A DNA stretch of 47,575 bases from JAILLW01 sp045640525 (lineage in GTDB: Bacteria > Bacillota > Clostridia > Lachnospirales > Lachnospiraceae). Of the stretch, positions 15,822-22,643 are shown piece after piece. The stretch is from positions 1-47,575 of the forward strand of contig JAZUFE010000046.1 of NCBI GenBank assembly GCA_045640525.1, read 5' to 3'. Position 1 is the first letter of the stretch, and each line of letters begins with the position of its first letter. The position numbers were made by a program, and so were the translations under genes. The notes beneath the pieces were generated by a model. The model worked only from the letters and a program-made list of their open reading frames with translations, was not told the origin of the DNA and ran no database searches.

Positions 15822-15851
15822 AAGAATTATGGGTAGTCCCCATAGATTCTT
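15822..15851 (+). promoter_or_regulatory. Hairpin in the pfl 5' leader
   Basis: AAGAAT (15822-15827) pairs with ATTCTT (15846-15851), and ATGGG (15829-15833) with CCCAT (15839-15843), leaving a 5-base loop. No T-run follows, so it is more likely an mRNA-stabilising 5' hairpin than an attenuator. Confidence 0.45.
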
Positions 15852-15892
15852 TGCCAAATAAATATTAATTATTCTATAGGAGGGTTACTTAA

Positions 15893-17932
15893 ATGAGACC
15901 AGAATGGAACAATTTCGTAGCCGGCAAGTGGGAGAACGAAGTTAACGTACGTGACTTCATTCAGAAGAACTATCACCAGTATGAAGGTGATGAGTCTTTC
16001 TTGGCTGCAGCTACACAGAACACAAAAGATCTTTGGAATCAGGTTTTGGATTTGATGAAGAAGGAACGTGAAGCAGGCGGTGTCCTTGATATGGATACTA
16101 AGGTTGTTTCAACAATCACTTCACACGGACCTGCATATTTGGATAAGTCAAAGGAGACTATCGTTGGTTTCCAGACAGATGCTCCTTTCAAGCGTTCTTT
16201 GATGCCTTATGGTGGTATCAGAATGGCCGAGAAGGCTTGCTCTGATAACGGATATGAAGTAGATCCTGAGATTTCAGAGTTCTTCTCAACACACAGAAAA
16301 ACACATAATGCAGGATGTTTCGATGCATACAATCAGGAAATGAGAGCATGCCGTACATCACATATCATTACAGGTCTTCCTGATGCATACGGACGTGGAC
16401 GTATCATCGGTGACTACAGAAGAGTTGCTCTTTACGGTATTGACTTCCTTATCGAAGACAAGCAGGCACAGAAGGATTCTACCGGACGTGTTATGACAGA
16501 CGATGTAATCAGACTTCGTGAAGAACTTTCAGAGCAGATTACAGCATTAAAGATGATGAAGGAAATGGCAGCTTCTTACGGATGCGATATTTCTAAGCCC
16601 GCATCTAATACACAGGAAGCAGTTCAGGCTGTATACTTTGGTTACCTTTGCTCAGTTAAGGAGCAGAACGGTGCAGCAATGAGCCTTGGTCGTACATCTA
16701 CATTCCTTGATTGCTATGCTGAAAGAGACTTGGCTTCAGGTAAGTTCACAGAAGAGCAGATTCAGGAATTCATTGATCATTTCATTATGAAGTTACGTTG
16801 CGTACGTTTCGCTCGTACTCCTGAGTACAACCAGATTTTCGCAGGTGATCCGTTGTGGATTACAGAGTCTTTGGCAGGTGCAGGTGTTGACGGACGTCAC
16901 ATGGTTACCAAGATGAGCTTCAGATATCTTCATACATTAACTAACTTGGGACCTTCACCCGAGCCTAACATGACAGTTCTTTGGTCTACAAAGCTTCCTG
17001 AGAACTTCAAGAGATACTGTGCTAAGACTTCTATTCAGACATCTTCAATCCAGTATGAGAACGATGATTTGATGAGAGTTACTCATGGTGATGATTACGG
17101 TATTGCATGTTGCGTATCTTCAATGGTTATCGGTAAGGAAATGCAGTTCTTCGGAGCAAGAGCTAACCTTGCTAAGTGCTTGTTGTACGCTATCAACGGT
17201 GGTGTTGATGAAGTTACCAAGAAACAGGTTGGTCCTAAGTATCGTCCTGTTGAAGGTGAATATCTTGATTATGATGATGTTAAGGCTAAATTCGAAGATA
17301 TGATCGAATGGCAGGCTGATGTATATGTTAATACATTGAACATCATTCACTATATGCATGATAAGTATTGTTATGAAAGAGCAGAGATGGCACTTCATGA
17401 TAAGGATGTTAAGAGATACTTTGCAACAGGTATCGCAGGCCTTTCAATTTGTGCTGACTCATTCTCTGCAATGAAGTATGCCAAGGTTAAGGTAGTTCGT
17501 GATGATGACGGCGTTGTAACAGACTTCGTAATCGAAGGTGACTTCCCTAAGTATGGTAATGATGATGACAGAGTTGACTCTATCGCAGTTGCAATCGTTT
17601 CAAGATTCATGACAGCTGTAAGACGTCATCATACATACAGAAACGGTATTCCTACAACATCTATCTTGACAATTACTTCTAACGTTACTTACGGTAAGGC
17701 TACAGGTAATACTCCTGACGGACGTCGTAAGGGACAGCCTTTCGCACCCGGTGCTAACCCGATGCACGGACGTGATACTCACGGTGCTGTTGCTTCATTG
17801 TCTTCAGTTGCTAAGTTACCTTTCAAGGATGCTCAGGATGGTATTTCAAATACCTTCACAATCATCCCCGGTGCTTTGGGTAAGGAAGATCAGATCTTCT
17901 CAGGTGATATCGAGATTGATTTGAATAAATAA
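15893..17932 (+). CDS. pflB: Pyruvate formate-lyase catalytic core lacking the glycyl-radical domain
   Basis: Pyruvate formate-lyase converts pyruvate and CoA to acetyl-CoA and formate by a radical mechanism. This 679-residue protein matches E. coli PflB closely from the start (WNNFVAGKW) to NTFTIIPGALGKEDQ. The two active-site cysteines are present as IACCVSS (Cys406, Cys407), with the downstream GKEMQFFGARANLAK segment. The protein then stops after a short Asp/Glu-rich tail (IFSGDIEIDLNK) and has no RVSGYAV glycyl-radical loop, which normally fills the last 60 residues. The missing domain is encoded at 18178-18423. The stop is not a frameshift scar: the next genes have their own ribosome sites. 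AGGAGG lies upstream of ATG, and codon use is that of a highly expressed gene. Confidence 0.93.
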   Translation: MRPEWNNFVAGKWENEVNVRDFIQKNYHQYEGDESFLAAATQNTKDLWNQVLDLMKKEREAGGVLDMDTKVVSTITSHGPAYLDKSKETIVGFQTDAPFKRSLMPYGGIRMAEKACSDNGYEVDPEISEFFSTHRKTHNAGCFDAYNQEMRACRTSHIITGLPDAYGRGRIIGDYRRVALYGIDFLIEDKQAQKDSTGRVMTDDVIRLREELSEQITALKMMKEMAASYGCDISKPASNTQEAVQAVYFGYLCSVKEQNGAAMSLGRTSTFLDCYAERDLASGKFTEEQIQEFIDHFIMKLRCVRFARTPEYNQIFAGDPLWITESLAGAGVDGRHMVTKMSFRYLHTLTNLGPSPEPNMTVLWSTKLPENFKRYCAKTSIQTSSIQYENDDLMRVTHGDDYGIACCVSSMVIGKEMQFFGARANLAKCLLYAINGGVDEVTKKQVGPKYRPVEGEYLDYDDVKAKFEDMIEWQADVYVNTLNIIHYMHDKYCYERAEMALHDKDVKRYFATGIAGLSICADSFSAMKYAKVKVVRDDDGVVTDFVIEGDFPKYGNDDDRVDSIAVAIVSRFMTAVRRHHTYRNGIPTTSILTITSNVTYGKATGNTPDGRRKGQPFAPGANPMHGRDTHGAVASLSSVAKLPFKDAQDGISNTFTIIPGALGKEDQIFSGDIEIDLNK

Positions 17933-17955
17933 ATTATTACAGGAGGTAGTATTCC

Positions 17956-18162
17956 ATGGATGATACTGAAAAGATGATTGATGAACTGGTTGCGATGCTT
18001 GATAATGGTGTTAAAAACGGTGTTGGTCATGTTAACGTTCAGAATGATCCTGCTGAAGAATCACTGATGACGGTTGATACCATGGGATGCACCGATTGTT
18101 CAAGAACACCTTTAGCTTGCAGCGTTCCAACGTTGCATCAAGGGTTAGATGATTATCGATAG
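17956..18162 (+). CDS. Small Cys-rich paralogue of the glycyl-radical subunit
   Basis: This 68-residue protein lies between the pyruvate formate-lyase core and the separate radical subunit. Residues 7-30 align without gaps to residues 8-31 of the radical subunit: both have the pattern LV-x2-LD-x2-V-x2-G-x2-H-x-NV, with 9 of 24 residues identical. Where the partner carries the radical loop, this protein instead has a Cys-rich tail, Cys45, Cys48 and Cys55 (CTDC-x6-C), with His61 nearby. It has its own AGGAGG site (ATG at 17956). It may occupy the same docking surface as the radical domain and bind a metal or Fe-S cluster, or act as a thiol switch. That role is inference; I know of no described function. 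Confidence 0.8.
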   Translation: MDDTEKMIDELVAMLDNGVKNGVGHVNVQNDPAEESLMTVDTMGCTDCSRTPLACSVPTLHQGLDDYR

Positions 18163-18177
18163 AAGGAGGAAAACAAA

Positions 18178-18423
18178 ATGGCAGAAGTAAGTACAGCTCA
18201 AGTTAATAACTTGGTTAATTTGTTAGATGGATATGTTACAAAGGGTGGTTTCCATTTGAATGTTAATGTTTTGAACAGAGACACTCTTTTGGATGCACAG
18301 GCTCATCCTGAAAAATACCCTCAGTTGACAATCCGTGTTTCAGGATATGCTGTTAACTTCATCAAGTTGACACCTGAACAGCAGGCAGATGTTATTTCTC
18401 GTACATTCCACGAGGCTATCTAA
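18178..18423 (+). CDS. grcA: Free-standing glycyl-radical subunit of pyruvate formate-lyase
   Basis: This 81-residue protein is equivalent to the last domain of PflB and to the E. coli spare part YfiD/GrcA. HLNVNVLNRDTLLDA (26-40), HPEKYPQLTIRVSGYAV (43-59) and LTPEQQADVISRTF (64-77) match the PflB C-terminus closely. Gly56 is the residue that would hold the radical, installed by the activating enzyme. In E. coli GrcA restores PflB that has been cut by oxygen; here the large subunit has no such domain, so this protein should be an obligatory subunit. AAGGAGG lies 7-8 bases before ATG. It is the last gene of the operon and follows the Cys-rich paralogue by 15 bases. Confidence 0.92.
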   Translation: MAEVSTAQVNNLVNLLDGYVTKGGFHLNVNVLNRDTLLDAQAHPEKYPQLTIRVSGYAVNFIKLTPEQQADVISRTFHEAI

Positions 18424-18443
18424 TATCTGAGAGGACAATAAGA

Positions 18444-18476
18444 AAAGGGCGCTGGATTAATAATCCAACGCCCTTT
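18444..18476. terminator. Bidirectional terminator
   Basis: AAAGGGCG-c-TGGATT (18444-18458) pairs with AATCCA-a-CGCCCTTT (18462-18476) around a 3-base loop, with one mismatch. It separates the convergent pyruvate formate-lyase operon and the pflA/DUF1858 pair. Confidence 0.88.
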
Positions 18477-18516
18477 ATTTTATGGAAATTAATTGAATTT
18501 CGCATAAAGCGATGAG

Positions 18517-18717
18517 CTATTTAGCTTCAAGCTGATTGTTTAACTTCTCTGTTAATGCATCAACATCAATGCCGTGCAATGTTGCAGCTTCCCCTAATGA
18601 CTCGAATGCGTGTGAAGGACAACCTACACAATGCATACCTGCCTCTACTAAAATGGTAGCCATATTAGGATCAAGGGAAAGGATTTCTCCCATAGTCATT
18701 TCTTTTGTTATTTTCAT
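18517..18717 (-). CDS. DUF1858 small redox-disulfide protein
   Basis: This 66-residue protein has the DUF1858 fold, the group also called hybrid-cluster-protein-associated redox disulfide domain (pattern: GEILSLDPNMATILVEAGMHCVGCP). Cys30 and Cys33 form a CxxC pair that could be a redox-active disulfide. The family's function is unproven. Its ATG overlaps the pflA stop by 4 bases (ATGA), so translation is coupled to the activating enzyme. This places it with pyruvate formate-lyase, perhaps for thiol protection or electron supply; that is inference from position. Confidence 0.85.
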   Translation of the reverse strand: MKITKEMTMGEILSLDPNMATILVEAGMHCVGCPSHAFESLGEAATLHGIDVDALTEKLNNQLEAK

Positions 18718-19481
18718 TCTTGGCTCCTCCTTTCTTCACGACGTTTTCTTATTCCGTCAAGAATGTATTTCTTTTTTTCTATAGCAACTTTAGGATCCAT
18801 AGCAGGAACTCCTTTAAGCCTATATTCCATACCCAGCTTCTCGTACTTTACCTCGCCCATCGTGTGATAGGGAAGAACATCGAGTGCTTTCAGATTATCG
18901 AACTGCCCGATGAAATATCCGAGTTCGTACAGATACTTTTCATCATCCGTCCATCCCGGTACCATGACATGCCTAATCCACATCGGTACATTTCTTTCGT
19001 CAAGATATGCCGCAAAATCCAAAATACCTTGATTTGGTTGGCGGCATAATTCCATGTGTATCTTAGGGTCAATGTGTTTAATATCGAGCATTACCAAATC
19101 GGTAAGTTCCATCAACCGATCGAGTTTCTTGATCAATTCTTTGTTTTCTTTGGTGTATACAATACCGGAAGTGTCTATACATGTATGAACGTTGTGCTGT
19201 TTTAATAATGTAAACAAATCCGTTAAAAAATCTATTTGTAACAACGGCTCCCCGCCGGTTACGGTAAGACCGCCGCCGTTGGCGTAGAAAGGCTCCTTGT
19301 CCAGGTACTGTGCAACTATTTCCGAAGGATCGATTAATGTTCCCCCGGTTATTGCCTGCGTATCCGGATTGTGACAATATGCACATCTCATGGGGCAACC
19401 TTGCGTGAAAACGACGAATCTTGTTCCCGGACCGTCTACCGTTCCGAAGCTTTCCAAAGAATGTATTCTTCCTTTAGTCAT
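18714..19481 (-). CDS. pflA: Pyruvate formate-lyase activating enzyme
   Basis: This 255-residue radical-SAM enzyme abstracts hydrogen from the glycine of the radical domain. The CxxxCxxC cluster motif is Cys29, Cys33, Cys36 (GCPMRCAYCHNPDT), and GGGLTVTGGEPLLQ is the SAM-binding GGE-type motif. No extra ferredoxin domain is inserted, as expected for the PflA class rather than that of other glycyl-radical activases. It is convergent with the pyruvate formate-lyase operon. Its target here would be a free 81-residue protein rather than a domain of PflB. GAGG lies 5 bases before ATG. It follows mecA by 42 bases on the same strand, across a hairpin. Confidence 0.95.
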   Translation of the reverse strand: MTKGRIHSLESFGTVDGPGTRFVVFTQGCPMRCAYCHNPDTQAITGGTLIDPSEIVAQYLDKEPFYANGGGLTVTGGEPLLQIDFLTDLFTLLKQHNVHTCIDTSGIVYTKENKELIKKLDRLMELTDLVMLDIKHIDPKIHMELCRQPNQGILDFAAYLDERNVPMWIRHVMVPGWTDDEKYLYELGYFIGQFDNLKALDVLPYHTMGEVKYEKLGMEYRLKGVPAMDPKVAIEKKKYILDGIRKRREERRSQE

Positions 19482-19494
19482 AATAACCTCATAA

Positions 19495-19518
19495 AACGCT
19501 ATCCCAAAGGATAGCGTT
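19495..19518 (-). terminator. Hairpin terminator between mecA and pflA
   Basis: AACGCTATCC and GGATAGCGTT form a perfect 10-base stem with a 4-base loop. On the minus strand it is followed by TTTT, but it ends only 14 bases before pflA, so it may be an attenuator rather than a full stop. Confidence 0.65.
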
Positions 19519-19523
19519 CATAA

Positions 19524-20333
19524 TTATAATTGAGCCAATGTCTGTAAAGCGTTTTTGAAAATAATCGGAGTATGATGCTCTGCCAAATATGCATCCGAAC
19601 CGCTCACGGATTTAAGACAATTTCCGTATTCGGCAAGAATGTTGCACACCCGATTGAAATCAGCCGGTGAATGATCGGATTTGGAAACGGCTAACAGGTA
19701 TCCACCGTTTTGATCTTTGTATAAAGAGTTAGCACCTTTATAAAAATCCGAAATCACTTTGGCCAATTTGATAATTATGCCCAAATCATCGAATCCGTAG
19801 ATTCTGACCATAGCCATTGTATCGGTAGCGTCAATGATTCGTCTCTTTATTTCCGATTTAAATGATGATTTGGCAGCAGCCTTGGCGTCTTCATCGGACA
19901 TTTCCGAAAGATTTTCGTTTGAATCCGACGATTTGGCCTGTGGCTGTATACTCTGCAATTTCTTAAACAAATCGAGTACATCGTCAGCCCCTTCGGAAAG
20001 ATTCTCTATTAAATCGGAAATCGAACTCTGATTCTGTGCCTGCACGGAAGGTGCAAACTTGGAAAATCTTGTGTCGAGTTCTTCTGGATCATCCACTTTG
20101 GTGATAATTAAAACAACACATTCATTTGAAACAGGTATTGCTTCTATCATAAGCGGTATGTTCTCAGCCTCGAAACCGAATTCAAAGGATGCCTGCTGCA
20201 TCATATCTTTAAACAATGTCTTCGCTTTATCTGAACCGTAGGCTAATTCACTTATTTTAAGTTTTCTGTTGACGAGATCTTCTTTCGTTAATGTGCAACG
20301 AATCTGATTGTCATTAACCTTTTCAATACGCAT
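19524..20333 (-). CDS. mecA: Adaptor protein MecA
   Basis: MecA-type adaptors deliver proteins to the ClpC/ClpP protease. The 269-residue protein starts with the family pattern MRIEKVNDNQIRCTLTKEDL, has an N-terminal substrate-binding domain (1-90), an acidic low-complexity linker (about 100-160) and a C-terminal ClpC-binding domain (about 165-265, with GANSLYKDQNGGYLLAV). The ATG at 20333 is preceded by AAAGGAG; the frame runs 11 codons further upstream without a ribosome site. It has its own strong promoter. In Bacillus the main target is ComK; the target in this organism is unknown. Confidence 0.92.
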   Translation of the reverse strand: MRIEKVNDNQIRCTLTKEDLVNRKLKISELAYGSDKAKTLFKDMMQQASFEFGFEAENIPLMIEAIPVSNECVVLIITKVDDPEELDTRFSKFAPSVQAQNQSSISDLIENLSEGADDVLDLFKKLQSIQPQAKSSDSNENLSEMSDEDAKAAAKSSFKSEIKRRIIDATDTMAMVRIYGFDDLGIIIKLAKVISDFYKGANSLYKDQNGGYLLAVSKSDHSPADFNRVCNILAEYGNCLKSVSGSDAYLAEHHTPIIFKNALQTLAQL

Positions 20334-20357
20334 AAAATACTCCTTTATTACTCTTAT

Positions 20358-20385
20358 ATTATACAAAGAAAGCCTTAATAGTCAA
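20358..20385 (-). promoter_or_regulatory. mecA promoter
   Basis: On the minus strand TTGACT (20385-20380) and TATAAT (20363-20358) are separated by 16 bases, a near-consensus SigA promoter about 25 bases from the mecA start. Confidence 0.85.
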
Positions 20386-20492
20386 CGTTTCTGCGTTTCT
20401 TTAATAGAAATTTTACATATTGCGAATGACTAAACGAGTCAATGCAAACGATGCGCATATGTTAATAATATACAAAAATAGTAAAATTGGTG

Positions 20493-20521
20493 TTGACATA
20501 TTTGTATATATTTGCTATATT
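20493..20521 (+). promoter_or_regulatory. Near-consensus promoter in the mecA-GH18 gap
   Basis: TTGACA (20493-20498) and TATATT (20516-20521) with a 17-base spacer. The nearest large gene begins 415 bases downstream and has its own promoter, so the transcript must carry something else: a small RNA or a small ORF. Confidence 0.8.
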
Positions 20522-20563
20522 ACATTTGCAAGGTACTTCAATTCCTAAAAAGAAAGGAGGCGA

Positions 20564-20665
20564 ATGTATTTTGGAGATGTATTATACAGAAGTTATTATT
20601 TGCAATCTATAATCTTTAGATTGTGTCTTGCAAGCTTCGTGCTTGTCGCATTTTCCCCTAACTAA
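20564..20665 (+). CDS. Possible 33-residue membrane peptide
   Basis: ATG at 20564 follows AAAGGAGG (spacing 3 to the G-run, rather short) and lies about 36 bases after the predicted start of transcription. The peptide would have a hydrophobic C-terminal half (SIIFRLCLASFVLVAF), which could insert in the membrane, as in small toxins or leader peptides. A TTG at 20571 with better spacing would give a 13-residue alternative in another frame. Not recognised; coding status is uncertain. Confidence 0.35.
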   Translation: MYFGDVLYRSYYLQSIIFRLCLASFVLVAFSPN

Positions 20666-20735
20666 CAACATAATTCATCGGGTAATGCAAAAACTGTAAT
20701 GTAAGTATCTTGCTCAATATGTCATTTCAAAAAGG

Positions 20736-20888
20736 ATGACTCATACTGCGGAGATTGGTCATGATGTTTTGAAAATACTCCTATCTACTGTATATATCGA
20801 TTATTTGGAGGATATGTATAACGACATTGCTGAAAATCAATCATCTAGTTGCGATGGGCTTTTCAAACATCAATATATGGTATTTTGA
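20736..20888 (+). CDS. Possible 50-residue ORF or gene remnant
   Basis: ATG at 20736 has AAAAAGG just upstream, though the spacing is very short. The frame stays open 12 codons further up. The product begins MTHTAEIGHDVLKILL and has an amphipathic, acidic middle (DYLEDMYNDIAEN). THTAEIGHD faintly recalls an HD-type hydrolase segment, so this might be a remnant of a lost gene. No domain is assigned. Confidence 0.25.
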   Translation: MTHTAEIGHDVLKILLSTVYIDYLEDMYNDIAENQSSSCDGLFKHQYMVF

Positions 20889-20910
20889 TAATGACGCATA
20901 TTGAATTGTC

Positions 20911-20919
20911 TGCTATAAT
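20911..20919 (+). promoter_or_regulatory. Extended -10 promoter of the GH18 gene
   Basis: TGCTATAAT is a perfect extended -10 element, with ATGACG at 20891-20896 as a -35 matching 4 of 6. The mRNA leader would be only about 17 bases with TTGGAGG as ribosome site. Confidence 0.65.
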
Positions 20920-20942
20920 ATAGGGCGATTGGAGGAAGGTTA

Positions 20943-22643
20943 ATGAAAAAGAAGATAATACCCGTGATTGTAGCAATCGTCCTTATTATAGTAGTGGTTG
21001 CTGCCACATTCGGAAAACAATTAATAGAGAAGTTTTCGTACTCTGACGAAAAGTATGATATGACAGTGTACTTTGAAAATAAATCGGATCAAGATGTAGC
21101 CATAATTATGCAAGATTCGTTCATGCCCGACAGAGCTTACCTGATTGACGGCATGTATTATGTGGATTTGGACTTTGTGCACGCGTATTTTAATAATCAG
21201 TTCTATTATGATTCAGCCGAATCACTTTTGCTGTACGCGTTGCCGACGGAAATTGTTACCAATAAAGTAGGAACAAATGAATTGACCGACGGAAACGGTA
21301 CAACAACGCTGGAATATATTCCTTCCAGAGTTGAAGGTGACAAATTGCTGGTTGCCCTTGACTATGCCAAGAAATTTTCCAACTTTTCATATGAGAAGTT
21401 TACCGAACCTAATCGTATTCAAATATATACGGAGTGGTCGGAACGTCAGGTCGCAACTATTAAAAAGGATACGCAGGTAAGACATAAAGGCGGCGTTAAG
21501 GAAGAAATTCTGAAAGAGCTTAAGGCCGGTGATAAAGTCACAATAATCGAACAGATGGAAGATTGGTCAAAGGTTAAAACCGATGATGCGATAATAGGTT
21601 TTGTTGAAAATAAGCGTTTAGGCTCTATTGTGCCCGAGGCTCCCATTCCTGTTCAGGATTATCAACAGCCCGAGTACACCAATCAATGCAGAGATTATAA
21701 AATTAATATGGGCTGGCATGCGGTTGCGGGAAAAGCAGGTAATTCGACGATTGAATCCGCAATTGCCAATACTCGCGGACTGAATGTTATTTCTCCTACA
21801 TGGTTCTGCCTTAGGGATTCTTCCGGAAACTTTGAAAGCTATGCCGAACAAGAATACGTAAATTATGCACATTCAAAGGGACTTGAGGTATGGCCTACCT
21901 TTAATAATACAGAACAAGGAAGCGGTGTTGATTTAAAGAGTGTTTTTGCTTCAACGGCTAACAGACAGGCGCTTATAGAGAACCTGATGCGTGAGGTGCT
22001 TACATACGGAATTGACGGAATTAATGTTGATATCGAAATGCTGCCTGTAGAAGCGGGAAGGGATTTTAGCGAGTTTATAAGAGAGTTGTCGATTTCCTGC
22101 AGACTTAACGGAGTTGTTCTTTCGGTAGATAACTACGTTCCGATGGGCAACACGGATTATTATGACAGAAAAACTCAGGGTGAGGTTGCGGATTACGTTG
22201 TGATTATGGGATATGACGAACACTATGCAGGTTCGGAACAACCCGGGTCGGTTGCCAGCATCGGATATGTGACTAACGGAATTGAAAGAACGATGGAAGA
22301 GGTTCCGGCGAATAAAATAATTAACGGAATTCCGTTCTATACACGAATCTGGGATACGGCGGGAGTTGAAATGACATCGCAGGCAGTAGATATGGCGACT
22401 GCAAATAAATTTATTACGGACCATAATATTCAGATGTCATGGGATGATACGGTTTGCCAATATTATGGTGAATATACGGAGGGAACTACGCTTCGACAGA
22501 TATGGTTGGAGGATGCGGATTCCATTAAGGCCAAACTGAGTGTGATGAATGCGCATGGTATTGGAGGCGTGGCTGAATGGAAACTTGGAATGGAAACTCC
22601 GGATATATGGGATGTAATTGCGGAATATTTGAATGGAAACTAG
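20943..22643 (+). CDS. Membrane-anchored SH3 and GH18-domain glycosidase
   Basis: The 566-residue protein has a membrane anchor (5-23), a copper-amine-oxidase-N-like stalk (about 40-150, with MYYVDLDFVHAYF), a bacterial SH3 domain (about 170-230) and a GH18 barrel (about 255-560). The catalytic stretch is DGINVDIE (358-365): Glu365, the proton donor, is kept, and Asn replaces the first Asp of the inner DxDxE, as in SleL/YaaH-type spore-cortex N-acetylglucosaminidases. It probably cleaves peptidoglycan outside the membrane. The Sua5 gene begins 11 bases before its stop codon, so sua5-rpiB-sleB-like genes may be co-transcribed with it. Confidence 0.82.
   Translation: MKKKIIPVIVAIVLIIVVVAATFGKQLIEKFSYSDEKYDMTVYFENKSDQDVAIIMQDSFMPDRAYLIDGMYYVDLDFVHAYFNNQFYYDSAESLLLYALPTEIVTNKVGTNELTDGNGTTTLEYIPSRVEGDKLLVALDYAKKFSNFSYEKFTEPNRIQIYTEWSERQVATIKKDTQVRHKGGVKEEILKELKAGDKVTIIEQMEDWSKVKTDDAIIGFVENKRLGSIVPEAPIPVQDYQQPEYTNQCRDYKINMGWHAVAGKAGNSTIESAIANTRGLNVISPTWFCLRDSSGNFESYAEQEYVNYAHSKGLEVWPTFNNTEQGSGVDLKSVFASTANRQALIENLMREVLTYGIDGINVDIEMLPVEAGRDFSEFIRELSISCRLNGVVLSVDNYVPMGNTDYYDRKTQGEVADYVVIMGYDEHYAGSEQPGSVASIGYVTNGIERTMEEVPANKIINGIPFYTRIWDTAGVEMTSQAVDMATANKFITDHNIQMSWDDTVCQYYGEYTEGTTLRQIWLEDADSIKAKLSVMNAHGIGGVAEWKLGMETPDIWDVIAEYLNGN

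Larger units (their letters stand above)
20386..20942 (+). other. 557-base gap with promoter and two small ORFs
   Basis: No large gene is present between the mecA promoter and the GH18 gene. The stretch holds TGACT-aaacg-AGTCA (about 20427-20441), a near-consensus rightward promoter (20493-20521), a 33-codon ORF with a strong ribosome site (20564), a hairpin CAATCTA/TAGATTG (about 20608-20628) and a 50-codon ORF (20736). It may express a small RNA or small peptides. It is AT-rich and poorly coding elsewhere. Confidence 0.5.

Noticed and set aside
15893..18423. A broken pflB gene caused by a stop or frameshift
   Set aside because: The core ends with its own tail, each downstream gene has a separate strong ribosome site, and a second open gene lies between the halves. 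A simple mutation would not create this layout.
21951..22424. Long minus-strand frames inside the GH18, Sua5, dnaB, gdpP and atp genes
   Set aside because: They lie wholly within strongly conserved plus-strand genes and lack ribosome sites and recognisable domains.
20943..22643. Loss of catalytic residue in the GH18 motif (DGINVDIE)
   Set aside because: Asn in this position is common in the SleL/YaaH branch, and the catalytic Glu365 is present, so activity is expected.
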